Origin: Faecalicatena faecalis | GTDB lineage: Bacteria; Bacillota; Clostridia; Lachnospirales; Lachnospiraceae | Direction of reading: 5' to 3' | Assembly: GCF_012524165.2 (NCBI RefSeq) | Contig: NZ_JABACJ020000001.1 | Coordinates: forward strand, 248,001-312,000 | DNA length: 64,000 nucleotides | Part shown: positions 43,929 to 52,724 of the stretch, piece by piece | Position numbering within the stretch: position 1 is the first letter of the stretch | Layout: the number at the start of each line of letters is the position of its first letter | Notes under the pieces: generated by a model | Told to the model about the DNA's origin: nothing | The model's input: the letters and a program-made list of their open reading frames with translations, nothing else | Database searches by the model: none | Made by a program: the position numbers and the translations under genes

Positions 43929-45209
43929 TTATTCAGCTAGCAGCTTCTCGATGCCAGCGATTTTTACACAGATTGCAAAAATATCCATCGCTTTTTCCAA
44001 TTCCTCGATGGTCGGATAGGTCGGCGCGATACGGATATTGGAATCCTGCGGATCCTTTCCATACGGATATGTAGCTCCTGCACCAGTCATGGTGACTCCG
44101 GCATTCTTTGCAAGCTCAACAGTACGCTTTGCACATCCAGGCAGGGTATCCAGTGATACGAAATAACCACCTTTTGGATTGCTCCATACGGCAAGTCCGC
44201 TGCCACCCAGAGATTCTTCGAGTTTGTTGAGGACCATATCAAATTTCGGTCTTAATTCTTCTGCCAGCATCTTCATATGCGCCCTGATATTGTCAGGAGT
44301 CTTGAAGAACTGTACGTGACGGAGCTGGTTCAGCTTGTCATGGCCGATGGTCTGTGCGGACATATGTCCTTTGAGTTCTTTTATATTGGCCGGGCTGGAA
44401 GCAACGAGTGCGATTCCGGCTCCTGGGAAGCTGATCTTGGAAGTGGAGAAGAAGTAGTATACCCTGTCAGGGTTTCCACATTTTTCACATTCTTTGATGA
44501 TATCCTTGAGCGGAACATCTTCATATATATGATGTACGCCATAAGCGTTGTCCCAGAAGATACGGAAGTCTTTGGCTGCTGTTTCCATAGAAGCTAACTG
44601 CTCTACGACTTCATCACTGTAGCATACGCCCTGTGGATTAGAATGAAGTGGTACGCACCAAATTCCTTTGATCATCTCGTCTTCGCTTACCAGTTTTTTG
44701 ACTACATCCATGTCCGGGCCGTCCTCTTTGAGCGGAACGGAAATCATCTCGATGCCGAGTTCCTCACATATTTTGAAGTGCCGGTCATATCCAGGTACAG
44801 GACACAGGAATTTGACTGGTGTGCCATTGTGCTTATGATAAAGCCATGGGTCACATCCGGCTGTACCGAACAGGCATAAAAAGCTGAGTGTATCGAACAT
44901 CACATTCAGGCTGGCATTGCCGCCGATGATGATTTGTGACGGATCGATTCCGAGCAATCCACCGAAAAGCTCTCTGCATTCCGGGATACCGTCGAGGATA
45001 CCGTAGTTTCTTGCATCGGTTCCATCAGCCAATGTGTAACTCTCCATTTTTCCTAAAAGATCATTACTTAAATTCAACTGTGTGGTAGCCGGCTTTCCTC
45101 TTGCCATGTTCAGTTTCAGATTCTGTGCCTGCGCTTCTTTGTATTGTACTTCCAGGTCTTTCAGAAGTGCGCTTAAGTCTTCGCTTGAATAATCTGCGAT
45201 TGGTTTCAT
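43929..45209 (-). CDS. Class I aspartate aminotransferase, AspT/Asp_aminotransf subgroup
   Basis: PLP-dependent aminotransferase (426 aa) of the subgroup of aspartate aminotransferases found in many Firmicutes and Corynebacterium (PF12897 type). Substrate region LNMARGKP, RNYGILDG, VPGYDRHF, NPQGVCYSDE, FWDNAYGVHHI and the PLP-lysine motif FSTSKISFPGAGIA are visible, with IRIAPTYP near the end. It transfers the amino group of aspartate to 2-oxoglutarate, a partner reaction to the neighbouring gdhA. GGAGGAG precedes ATG 45209. It is divergent from a LysR gene. Confidence 0.85.
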   Translation of the reverse strand: MKPIADYSSEDLSALLKDLEVQYKEAQAQNLKLNMARGKPATTQLNLSNDLLGKMESYTLADGTDARNYGILDGIPECRELFGGLLGIDPSQIIIGGNASLNVMFDTLSFLCLFGTAGCDPWLYHKHNGTPVKFLCPVPGYDRHFKICEELGIEMISVPLKEDGPDMDVVKKLVSEDEMIKGIWCVPLHSNPQGVCYSDEVVEQLASMETAAKDFRIFWDNAYGVHHIYEDVPLKDIIKECEKCGNPDRVYYFFSTSKISFPGAGIALVASSPANIKELKGHMSAQTIGHDKLNQLRHVQFFKTPDNIRAHMKMLAEELRPKFDMVLNKLEESLGGSGLAVWSNPKGGYFVSLDTLPGCAKRTVELAKNAGVTMTGAGATYPYGKDPQDSNIRIAPTYPTIEELEKAMDIFAICVKIAGIEKLLAE

Positions 45210-45293
45210 AAATCTCCTCCTTGTACAGGTCTCTTAAGTTCTTGCTTTTATTATAGAAATATCATAAAATAAAAACAAATATTTATATTTATA

Positions 45294-45318
45294 TAGTTAT
45301 TATAACTAAATGGTTATG
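45294..45318. promoter_or_regulatory. Palindromic operator between aminotransferase and LysR genes
   Basis: TAGTTAT-T-ATAACTA (45294-45308) is a perfect 15-bp palindrome. It overlaps a second dyad ATAAC-N6-GTTAT (ending 45316) within AAATGGTTATG (45308-45318). The location between divergent genes and over the LysR leader suggests binding of the LysR protein encoded at 45335. Confidence 0.55.
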
Positions 45319-45334
45319 TGCATGGAGGTAAGCG

Positions 45335-46300
45335 ATGTTCAGTGGTATGAACTATGTATATGAGGTCTATAAAGAAAAGAGTTTTTCAAAGGCAGCGGAG
45401 AATCTATATATCTCCCAGCCAGCGTTGAGCGCGATGATCAAAAAGGTCGAGGCAAAGGTGGGGATGCCTCTATTTGACCGAAGCACCACTCCGATCCAGT
45501 TGACGGACTGTGGGAAGAAGTACATAAAGACAGCAGAGAAGATCATGGATCTGGAGGATGAATTTGCATATTATGTGGGGAATATGCATGAACTTAAGAC
45601 AGGACATTTATCTTTGGGAGGAAGTTATCTGTTTTCCTCCTTTATTTTTCCGCCGCTCATTGAGCAGTTCAGACAAGCGTATCCCAATGTAAAGGTGAGT
45701 TTGTTCGAGGGGCATACACCACTATTGGAGCAGAAGCTCTTTGCGGGAGAATTGGATATCATCATTGACAACTACCTGCTGGATGAGACGATCTATGAGA
45801 AAAAGAAGTTCATGGAAGAGCATCTTCTGCTCGCAGTGCCAGTTTCATTCGAGAGCAATAAGAGGGCAGGCAAATATCAACTGACAGTGGGGGATATCAG
45901 AAATGATGTACATCTCCAGCCGGAATTCCCGGGCGTTCCGCTCTGGAAGTTCAAAGACGAGCAGTTCGTAGTGCTGCGTGCTCATAATGATACAAGAGAG
46001 CGTGTGGAGGCAATCTGCCGGAGGGCAGGGGTGACTCTGAATATTTCCCTCAAACTGAACCAGCTTTTGACCACTTATCATCTGACGGAGTATGGAATGG
46101 GGGCGTCCTTTGTCAGTGATACGGTAGTGAAGAGTCTCCCGCCGGATGTGAATATCGTCTATTATAAGATTGATGACCCGGAGGCGGTCAGGGAGGTCTA
46201 TCTGTACTATAGAAAGAATAAATATCTGACAAGAAGCATGACGGAATTCATGAAAATCGCCATACCGGGGCTGAAGATAGAATCTGATGACAAGGTGTGA
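45335..46300 (+). CDS. LysR-family transcriptional regulator (first)
   Basis: LysR-type regulator (321 aa). The winged helix-turn-helix (about 1-60) reads VYKEKSFSKAAENLYISQPALSAMIKKVE; the rest is a type 2 periplasmic-binding-like effector domain (about 90-310). It is divergent from the aminotransferase gene and precedes a PEP/pyruvate-binding-domain gene. AAATGGTTATG occurs both just upstream of this gene and just after it, so it may control itself and both neighbours. GGAGGTAAG precedes the start. The effector is unknown. Confidence 0.9.
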   Translation: MFSGMNYVYEVYKEKSFSKAAENLYISQPALSAMIKKVEAKVGMPLFDRSTTPIQLTDCGKKYIKTAEKIMDLEDEFAYYVGNMHELKTGHLSLGGSYLFSSFIFPPLIEQFRQAYPNVKVSLFEGHTPLLEQKLFAGELDIIIDNYLLDETIYEKKKFMEEHLLLAVPVSFESNKRAGKYQLTVGDIRNDVHLQPEFPGVPLWKFKDEQFVVLRAHNDTRERVEAICRRAGVTLNISLKLNQLLTTYHLTEYGMGASFVSDTVVKSLPPDVNIVYYKIDDPEAVREVYLYYRKNKYLTRSMTEFMKIAIPGLKIESDDKV

Positions 46301-46315
46301 TCCGGACACATAAGC

Positions 46316-46337
46316 AAATGGTTATGAGGAGTATAAC
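46316..46337 (+). promoter_or_regulatory. Second AAATGGTTATG element, before PEP/pyruvate-binding gene
   Basis: AAATGGTTATG (46316-46326) repeats exactly the 11-mer found at 45308. GTTAT-N7-ATAAC (46322-46337) forms a dyad just upstream of the promoter at 46348. Candidate site for the LysR protein encoded directly upstream. Confidence 0.5.
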
Positions 46338-46347
46338 TTTGAATGAT

Positions 46348-46376
46348 TTGCTATTTTTTTCGGATTCGATTACACT
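46348..46376 (+). promoter_or_regulatory. Promoter of PEP/pyruvate-binding-domain gene
   Basis: TTGCTA (46348-46353), 17 nt, TACACT (46371-46376). Confidence 0.65.
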
Positions 46377-46447
46377 AAAATTAGGATAGGGGAATGTCGC
46401 ATGAGATGTGGTATGACTCCCCATGGATAGAGAAAGGGGACAGAAAC

Positions 46448-48313
46448 ATGAATGGCTGGGAAGAACTGCTGAATAAAGAAGAGATGACTGAAGATGAAAA
46501 GAAAATCGTGTGCAACAGCCTCATGACGACAGAAGCGCGGATGGAACGGCTGATACTTAAGCACTTCACACCGCGGGATTTCAGAAAGGTATGGGAAAGA
46601 CGGATCGGGGACGGGCTGATCGGAGGCAAGGCATGCGGCCTTTTGGTCGCTCGTAAGCTGATTAAGGTACGTCTGCCGGAATTTCAAGAATTTATTGAGC
46701 CGCATCACTCCTTTTTTATCGGTTCCGATGTGTTCTGCAAATATCTGGAACAGAATGACTGTGAGGATCTTCGGGAAAAGCACCGCAGGGAGAAGGAGCA
46801 TTTTAAAGAGGCAGAGGAGTTAAAAAGACGTATCAGCAGCGGGGTATTTCCTGAGTCTATACGCAGCGAATTAAAGAAGGTACTGGAATATTATGGTACG
46901 ACACCGATGATCGTTCGATCCAGCAGCTTTTTGGAGGATGGATATGGGAATGCATTTTCAGGGAAGTATGAGTCCATATTCTGTATGAATCAGGGAACGG
47001 AGGAAGAACGGCTTCTTGAACTGGAGGATGCGATTCGTCAGGTATATGCAAGTACTATGAATCCATCTGCGATTGAATATAGAAGGAAGAGAAAGCTTCT
47101 GGATGTGGATGAACAGATGGCACTTCTGGTCCAGAAGGTGGAAGGGGAGCGATATGGGGATATGTATTTTCCGGCTGCAGCAGGGATGGGATGTTCCTAT
47201 AATCCATATAAATGGATGGAGCATATGAATCCGGATGCAGGAATGCTGCGAATTGTTGTGGGACTGGGGACCAGAGCTGTCGAGCGTACCCCGGGCGATT
47301 ATCCCAGATTGGTAGGACTGGACCGGGCCCAGGCTAATATCCGTACCACCATAGCGGAGAGGCACAAATTTTCACAGCGCCAGGTGGATGTTCTGGATTT
47401 TTCGGAGAATAAACTGATGACCAGACCGCTTGATTTGGTAATACGTAATATGCCGGACTGGCAGAAGAAGCTGGTCTTAAGCCGGGATTCAGAGGCGGAA
47501 TATATGTTGTCCCAGAGGAGACAGTTCAGAAAGGTATACTTTGCGGACTGTCAGGGATTAGTGGAGAAGAATGATTTTATCCGCATGATGCGTAAGATTT
47601 TAAAGATGCTTGAGACAGAATATGAGCGTCCTGTAGATGTAGAATTTGCTTTAAAGAACCCGGAGGAGGGCGTGTGGAGGGTGAACCTGCTGCAGTGCCG
47701 TCCATTGCAGACAGCGGCTTCAGAGAACGTGGTGATTCCTGAGGGTGTTGATGATGAGCTGCTCTTTGATGTGCGCCGGACTTCCATGCGTAGATCAAAG
47801 AAAGAAAAGCTGGACCGGATCGTCTGGGTGGACCCACAGGCTTATTATGAATATCCTTATGCCAAGAAGCCTGATGTGGGAAGGATGATCAGCCAGATCA
47901 ACCAGCGTTATGAGGAGGAGGACTTAAAGCTGATGCTGCTCGTGCCAGGGCGGATCGGAACCTCATCGCCGGAGCTTGGGGTGCCCGTTGTGTATGCAGA
48001 TATCAGCCAGTTCATTGCGATCTGCGAGGTCGCATACAGTAAGGCGGGATACCGACCGGAGCTGTCTTATGGGAGCCATATGTTCCAGGACCTGGTTGAG
48101 GCGGATGTCTACTATGGTGCAATTAACGAGAACAGCAAGACCAGACTCTACCAGCCGGAGCTTTTGAATAAATTTCCGAATGTATTTCTGAATTTGTGGC
48201 CAGAGGAAAAGGAACTGTCGGATATCATCAAGGTATTTGATGTATCAGGAAGCGGTACATGTCTGCTTCTGGATGCAAAAGACGGGAGAGCTGTCTGCCG
48301 TCTGGGCAAGTGA
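46448..48313 (+). CDS. PEP/pyruvate-binding (PPDK N-terminal, ATP-grasp) domain protein
   Basis: About 621 aa from ATG 46448 (AAAGGGGA upstream; ATG 46394 in the same frame would add 18 residues). It contains the ATP-binding domain of pyruvate phosphate dikinase and PEP synthase: GLIGGKACGLLVARK, MIVRSSSFLEDGYGNAFSGKYES, QVYASTMNPSAI, GMGCSYNPYK and a terminal NLLQCRPLQ. There is no swivelling phosphohistidine domain or PEP-binding barrel, so a full dikinase reaction is not expected. The remaining 170 C-terminal residues are unlike known PPDK domains to my eye. Function unknown; perhaps an ATP-grasp phosphotransferase. Confidence 0.75.
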   Translation: MNGWEELLNKEEMTEDEKKIVCNSLMTTEARMERLILKHFTPRDFRKVWERRIGDGLIGGKACGLLVARKLIKVRLPEFQEFIEPHHSFFIGSDVFCKYLEQNDCEDLREKHRREKEHFKEAEELKRRISSGVFPESIRSELKKVLEYYGTTPMIVRSSSFLEDGYGNAFSGKYESIFCMNQGTEEERLLELEDAIRQVYASTMNPSAIEYRRKRKLLDVDEQMALLVQKVEGERYGDMYFPAAAGMGCSYNPYKWMEHMNPDAGMLRIVVGLGTRAVERTPGDYPRLVGLDRAQANIRTTIAERHKFSQRQVDVLDFSENKLMTRPLDLVIRNMPDWQKKLVLSRDSEAEYMLSQRRQFRKVYFADCQGLVEKNDFIRMMRKILKMLETEYERPVDVEFALKNPEEGVWRVNLLQCRPLQTAASENVVIPEGVDDELLFDVRRTSMRRSKKEKLDRIVWVDPQAYYEYPYAKKPDVGRMISQINQRYEEEDLKLMLLVPGRIGTSSPELGVPVVYADISQFIAICEVAYSKAGYRPELSYGSHMFQDLVEADVYYGAINENSKTRLYQPELLNKFPNVFLNLWPEEKELSDIIKVFDVSGSGTCLLLDAKDGRAVCRLGK

Positions 48314-48362
48314 TTGTTGGAAAATTGTCGTAAAAAGAATAGCGTAATAGAATCATGTGGGG

Positions 48363-48409
48363 AAATAGCCTGACGTATGCACTTTTTGGTGCTGCGCCGG
48401 GCTATTTTT
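48363..48409 (+). terminator. Terminator after PEP/pyruvate-binding gene
   Basis: AAATAGCC/GGCTATTT outer stem with partial inner pairing (GCAC/GTGC) and TTTTT. Confidence 0.8.
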
Positions 48410-48455
48410 AGGTAAAAAATACAGCATAAAATAAATTTTGAGATAAATCATCCCT

Positions 48456-48520
48456 ATAACTGGAATTTATTGCACTATAAGATAACGTGATTTCATTATA
48501 AAGGAAAATTATGGTAGTAT
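48456..48520 (+). promoter_or_regulatory. LysR box A and promoter of nitrilase operon
   Basis: ATAA-N7-TTAT (48456-48470) starts a 41-bp conserved box ending with GTGATTTCAT at 48496. The -10 TAGTAT (48515-48520) begins exactly 18 bp later. Box sequence and spacing are shared with sites at 51911 and 53674. The -35 position falls in the TTTCAT end of the box and is poor, as expected of activator-dependent promoters. Confidence 0.8.
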
Positions 48521-48574
48521 AAAAATAAATGAAAGATATTAACAAAAAAACGAAAGAGGAAAGGGGGAAAAAGG

Positions 48575-49339
48575 ATGTTAAAGCTTGGACTTGTCCAGAT
48601 GTCCGTCCTTGAAGGACAGATTGAAGAGAATTGTAACAGAATCCAGAAGCTTGTGCAGAATTATGCTGCAGATGACATTGATTTATTGTGTTTTCCTGAG
48701 TTATGCATCAGTGGTTATGATTTTGAGAGGGCAGCACTTTCAAATGAGGAGGATGAATTTTTTTCTGCCATGGCGTCTGACTGCCATATTCCGATTCTGG
48801 CAGGGATTCAGGTGTCAGAGGGGGACAAGCGTTATGATGTAGCTTGTATTTGGGATGAAGAAGGGAAGAAGCTTGGAGAGTACAAAAAAATCCATCTCTG
48901 GGATACCGAGAATGACTTTTTTGACAGAGGAGAAGAATTAGTTACAGTTCCCTTTAAAGGCTGGAACATTGGTCTCTTGATCTGTGCAGACTACGGATTC
49001 CCAGAGGTATCGACTCCATTGGCGCAGAAGAAGGATGCGGATATCATCATTTATCCGAGTGCATGGGGCTTGGGCTGGGAAGATTTGTTCACTACCTGCA
49101 GTAAGATGAGGGCGGCAGAGAATCAGGTATATACGGTCGCATTGAACAGGGCATCGGGAGATGTACAGTACTGTGGGAATACGACAGTATCCAACCCGGA
49201 TGGCAGCACGTTAGTTCGTCTGGCGACAACGGATGAGGCTTATGCCAGGGTCGTATTAGAAAAGGAGAAGCTTGAAGAGGCAAGAAAAGGAATCCCGTGG
49301 AGAAGCATGAAACGGTATGATGTTTATCAGAAATTATGA
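48575..49339 (+). CDS. Nitrilase-superfamily amidohydrolase
   Basis: Carbon-nitrogen hydrolase (254 aa) with the catalytic triad Glu42 (CFPELCISGYDF), Lys105 (YKKIHLWD) and Cys137 (LLICADYGFPE). It hydrolyses an amide or carbamoyl C-N bond. Family members include omega-amidase, beta-ureidopropionase and N-carbamoyl-amino-acid amidase, and sequence alone does not discriminate. It is the first gene of a LysR-box unit with an NCS1 permease and an M29/NicX-like enzyme, suggesting release of ammonia from an imported amide or ring-opened N-heterocycle. AAAGGGGGAAA lies upstream. Confidence 0.88.
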   Translation: MLKLGLVQMSVLEGQIEENCNRIQKLVQNYAADDIDLLCFPELCISGYDFERAALSNEEDEFFSAMASDCHIPILAGIQVSEGDKRYDVACIWDEEGKKLGEYKKIHLWDTENDFFDRGEELVTVPFKGWNIGLLICADYGFPEVSTPLAQKKDADIIIYPSAWGLGWEDLFTTCSKMRAAENQVYTVALNRASGDVQYCGNTTVSNPDGSTLVRLATTDEAYARVVLEKEKLEEARKGIPWRSMKRYDVYQKL

Positions 49340-49366
49340 GAAGAAAGGGTATGAGGAGGAAGAAAC

Positions 49367-50674
49367 ATGGGCAGTGAGAAAAAAGAAAAAACAGTGATCG
49401 TAGACGAACCAATGACACCAGTACCGCTTGACCAAAGGCAGAACTGGATCACACCGGCAGTCATATTCGGAGGACTTGAATTCTGTGTGCCGATTCTAAT
49501 GATCGGTGCAACATTGATTGGCGCATTCGGAATCAAAGGGATGATCCCGGTCGTACTTTTTACATTCCTGGTACTGACCTGGGGCGGAAATACTTTGAGC
49601 GGCTACATAGGGGCTAAGACAGGTCTTTCCTCTTCTGTGATAGCACGTCAGGGGTTCGGGGATAAGCAGGCAAAGTTCATCATTGCTCTGGTCATTGGTG
49701 TCATCAGTATGGGCTGGTGGGCTATCCAGACCTCTGTAACGGGAAATGCACTTTGCGTGATTCTGGGAATCGATTATACGGCAAATAGAATCGCATGGGC
49801 AGTGGTAACGATTATCGTAGGAATCTTATTTGCAGTACCGTCTATCATAGGATATTCCTCTATGAAATGGACCGATTACCTTGCAGTGCCCTGTGGGCTG
49901 CTCTTATGTGTTGCGGGTATCTATCTGGCTCTGAAAAATGTAGGATGGGGCAACATCGTGAACTATCAGGGGTCAGGAGATGTTTCATTTGCAGCAGGTG
50001 TGACGATGCTTTTAGGGATGAATGTCTCACAATTTGTTATTGCGGCAGATTATACAAGATATGCAAAGCCAAAATGGAAAGACAACATCCTGATTCCTCT
50101 TGGAATCATTGCAATCGGAATTCCGCTCGTTTTTATAGGCGCTATTATGGCAGCAGGCAACGGAACAGCAGATATCGTGGCTGTTATGCAGAATCTGGGC
50201 TTCCCAGTATGGGGCTTTATTGTTCTGTGGCTCGCATCCTGGACCAGTCAGTTGGTGAATAACTATACAATGGGACTTTCTTTCTCCAATATTTTAAATG
50301 TAACATCTAACAAGGGAAGAGCAACGGTAACATTAGTGGGAACCGTGTTATCCATCATTCTTTCTCTGTGGGGAATTCTGGAACATTTCCAGGATCTGCT
50401 GAGTCTGGCAGCGCTTTTATATCCAGCGATCGCAGGCGTTATGTTTGTTGACTTCTTTGCAAGAAAAGAAAAATGGGAAGATAAGCTTGGCTGGAACTTT
50501 ATGGCGACTATCGCTATGGTGATCGGAACAGCAGTGGGGTATGTGACGACTTATGTAGTGAAGGTAGGAATTCCTCCGCTTCAGTCACTTTTGATTACAG
50601 GAATTGTATACTATGTGGCAATGAAGATCAAGGCAAAATCCGCTCCTGATAAGTTTACAGAGGGAATGTTCTAA
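49367..50674 (+). CDS. NCS1-family nucleobase/hydantoin-type permease
   Basis: Nucleobase:cation symporter-1 (435 aa, about 12 helices) related to cytosine permease CodB, with hydantoin and allantoin carriers in the same superfamily. Landmarks: PLDQRQNWITPAVIFGGLEF, SGYIGAKTGLSSSVIARQGFG, SMGWWAIQTSVTGNA and AADYTRYAKPKWKDN. It is distinct from CytX at 25206, which is under TPP control. Position between an amidase and an M29/NicX-like enzyme suggests that it imports the substrate of this regulon, probably a nitrogenous heterocycle or ureide. AGGAGGAAG precedes the start. Confidence 0.88.
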   Translation: MGSEKKEKTVIVDEPMTPVPLDQRQNWITPAVIFGGLEFCVPILMIGATLIGAFGIKGMIPVVLFTFLVLTWGGNTLSGYIGAKTGLSSSVIARQGFGDKQAKFIIALVIGVISMGWWAIQTSVTGNALCVILGIDYTANRIAWAVVTIIVGILFAVPSIIGYSSMKWTDYLAVPCGLLLCVAGIYLALKNVGWGNIVNYQGSGDVSFAAGVTMLLGMNVSQFVIAADYTRYAKPKWKDNILIPLGIIAIGIPLVFIGAIMAAGNGTADIVAVMQNLGFPVWGFIVLWLASWTSQLVNNYTMGLSFSNILNVTSNKGRATVTLVGTVLSIILSLWGILEHFQDLLSLAALLYPAIAGVMFVDFFARKEKWEDKLGWNFMATIAMVIGTAVGYVTTYVVKVGIPPLQSLLITGIVYYVAMKIKAKSAPDKFTEGMF

Positions 50675-50706
50675 ATAGAAAAATAGAAAGAAAAGGCGGG
50701 ATGAAA

Positions 50707-51774
50707 ATGGAATATCCAATCGGGATTGAAATGACAGACTCTTATCTGTCTTATGAAGTGCAACGAGCAGCGATGAAGCTGGTCAAGGATGTAATGTTGG
50801 TAAAACCGGGGGAATCTGTCGTGATTACGGCAGACACCTCTACGGATATGAGGGTGGTCGATGCAGTAATGGGAGCTGCATATTCCATCGGAGCCAATCC
50901 GGTGATGATCAAATATCCCACTACAGGAAAAGCGTTTGAAGAGCCATACCTTCCGATTGCCAATGCAGTTGCAGTGGCAGATGTATGGATTGAATTTGCA
51001 TATTATTGTGTCATGCATTCACCCTGCTTTCAGAAGGCAATTGCCAATGGGGCGAGATACACGTGTTTGTGCGGTATGGATGTGATTATGCTGGTGAACA
51101 CGGTGGGACGTGTGAAGTATGATGTACTGGTCGAATTTGGAGAATATCTGACCCAGAAGGTGCAGGCTTCGAATGAAATCATTGTCCGGGATGCAAATGG
51201 GACCAATTTAAAGGCATACAATCAAGGCAGGAAAGTAAAGCATTCGGGACAACTGGCGACAAAAAAGGGGTATCCGGTCATGTTAGGCGGGCAGGTCAGC
51301 TGGTGCCCGGTGGAGGAGACCATCGAGGGAACCCTCGTCTTTGATGCCGCCCTGTTTCCTCCAAGTGAGATCGGCCTGTTAAAGGAACCTGTAAGGCTGG
51401 AGTTAAAAGAGGGGCGTGTGGTAGAAATCACTGGAGGCGCCCAGGCTGAAATCTTCCGGAAATGGCTGGCGTCCTTTGACGATCCGAATATGTACCGTCT
51501 GGCACACTATTCCATCGGTTTTAATCCGGGCGTGCGTAAAGCAACGGGAAGAATCGTGGAGGATGAACGAATCTTTGGCTGTATTGAATTCGGAATCGGA
51601 AGTCAGGGGGCAAGTTTGATGGGAGCATTTTGGGATGCAGCCTCCCATACAGATGGAGTCGTATCTAAGCCGACCATCATCCTGGATGGAGAGATTCTGG
51701 AGGAAAATGGAATTTATAAAGAGGAGACCTGTATCTCATATTGTAAGAAATTGGGGATAGCAGATTACGAATAA
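50707..51774 (+). CDS. M29-aminopeptidase/NicX-like metalloenzyme, copy 1
   Basis: 355-aa protein of the group annotated as leucyl aminopeptidase (M29) and also containing NicX (2,5-dihydroxypyridine ring cleavage). ATG 50707 is preferred to 50701 because AAAGGCGGG abuts the latter. The metal-site region holds His267 (AHYSIGFNPG) and His314-x-Asp316 (ASHTDG), with GCIEFGIGSQG between. A His at the first position resembles NicX, whereas M29 peptidases use a Glu there (from memory of the families). Closely similar to copy 2 at 53809. Oxygenase chemistry is implausible in an anaerobe, so the reaction may be hydrolytic. The real substrate is unknown. Confidence 0.75.
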   Translation: MEYPIGIEMTDSYLSYEVQRAAMKLVKDVMLVKPGESVVITADTSTDMRVVDAVMGAAYSIGANPVMIKYPTTGKAFEEPYLPIANAVAVADVWIEFAYYCVMHSPCFQKAIANGARYTCLCGMDVIMLVNTVGRVKYDVLVEFGEYLTQKVQASNEIIVRDANGTNLKAYNQGRKVKHSGQLATKKGYPVMLGGQVSWCPVEETIEGTLVFDAALFPPSEIGLLKEPVRLELKEGRVVEITGGAQAEIFRKWLASFDDPNMYRLAHYSIGFNPGVRKATGRIVEDERIFGCIEFGIGSQGASLMGAFWDAASHTDGVVSKPTIILDGEILEENGIYKEETCISYCKKLGIADYE

Positions 51775-51778
51775 GAGG

Positions 51779-51815
51779 AGAGTGTCCGAATCATGGGGTT
51801 CGGACACTCTTCTTT
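51779..51815 (+). terminator. Terminator of nitrilase-permease-NicX-like unit
   Basis: AGAGTGTCCGAA/TTCGGACACTCT perfect 12-bp stem, 8-nt loop, then TCTTTTATT. Confidence 0.92.
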
Positions 51816-51910
51816 TATTCGTCGTATAGGACATTTGGTTCTGATATCTCTGCCGAAGGGGGACGTCCTGTCAGCAAAATTATTTGGACTATATTCTGAC
51901 AATAAAGAAT

Positions 51911-51975
51911 ATAAATCGGACTTATCAGGCTATAAAATAATGTGATTTCATATTATTTTTTTAACATGATAGAAT
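51911..51975 (+). promoter_or_regulatory. LysR box B and promoter of aroM-family gene
   Basis: ATAA-N7-TTAT (51911-51925), then the conserved block CAGGCTATAAAATAATG and TGATTTCAT to 51951. The -10 TAGAAT (51970-51975) lies 18 bp downstream. 24 of 26 bases of the second block match box C. Confidence 0.82.
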
Positions 51976-52011
51976 CGAATTAACAAAAAAAGTGAATGGA
52001 GGTGCAACGAA

Positions 52012-52686
52012 ATGATAAAGATTGGAGCAGTAACGATCGGACAGTCACCGCGGGTGGATGTCACACCGGATATCCTGCCAATATTCGGAGAAAAAGCAGA
52101 GTTGATTCAGGCGGGGGCATTGGATGGGCTGACAAGGGAAGAGATTACCCAGATGGCTCCTGCGAAGGATGATTATGTGCTGGTATCACGGTTAAATGAT
52201 GGAACCTTTGCAAAGTTCGGAGAAAGCTTTATTCTAAAGCGAATGCAGGAGTGCGTCAAAAGGCTGGAGGAACAAGGTGTATCATTGATCATGGTGCTGT
52301 GCGGAGGGACTTTCCCGGATGTTTTTGAGGCAGGTGTGCCGATTGTGTATCCAGCAAAAATATTAAACGGCCTGGCAAAAGCACTCAGTAAAAATTCAAA
52401 TATTGTCGTGATTACGCCGGATGAGGATCAGGTGCAGCAGGCCTATGACCAGTGGGGGCCAATTATGAAAAAGGTCACGCCGATAGCCGCCAACCCCTAT
52501 GGGAAAATGGAAGAAGTAGAAAAAGCGGCAGAGAAAGCAAAGGAGACGGATGCAGACTTAATTGTGATGGATTGTATCGGATACAGCAGGCAGGCGAAGC
52601 AGTTAGTCCGTTCTATCACCGATAAGCCCGTCCTGCTGTGCAGGACGGCTCTGGCGAGGACAGTTTGCGAGCTCTTAGATCTTTAG
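52012..52686 (+). CDS. AroM-family protein
   Basis: AroM family (224 aa), named from an E. coli gene near aroL but of unknown biochemistry. Family text: IGAVTIGQSPRVDVTPDI at the N-terminus, LVSRLNDGT, VLCGGTFP (a cysteine in a glycine-rich loop), VITPDEDQVQQA and a second cysteine in VMDCIGYS. Paired cysteines in symmetric positions recall the Asp/Glu/hydantoin racemase and maleate isomerase superfamily, so an isomerase or racemase role is possible (inference). It is transcribed alone from a LysR-box promoter and is convergent with the LysR gene. Confidence 0.82.
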   Translation: MIKIGAVTIGQSPRVDVTPDILPIFGEKAELIQAGALDGLTREEITQMAPAKDDYVLVSRLNDGTFAKFGESFILKRMQECVKRLEEQGVSLIMVLCGGTFPDVFEAGVPIVYPAKILNGLAKALSKNSNIVVITPDEDQVQQAYDQWGPIMKKVTPIAANPYGKMEEVEKAAEKAKETDADLIVMDCIGYSRQAKQLVRSITDKPVLLCRTALARTVCELLDL

Positions 52687-52724
52687 GCCGATTCGCCGGG
52701 AGAGATAAATATCCCGGAGCGGTT

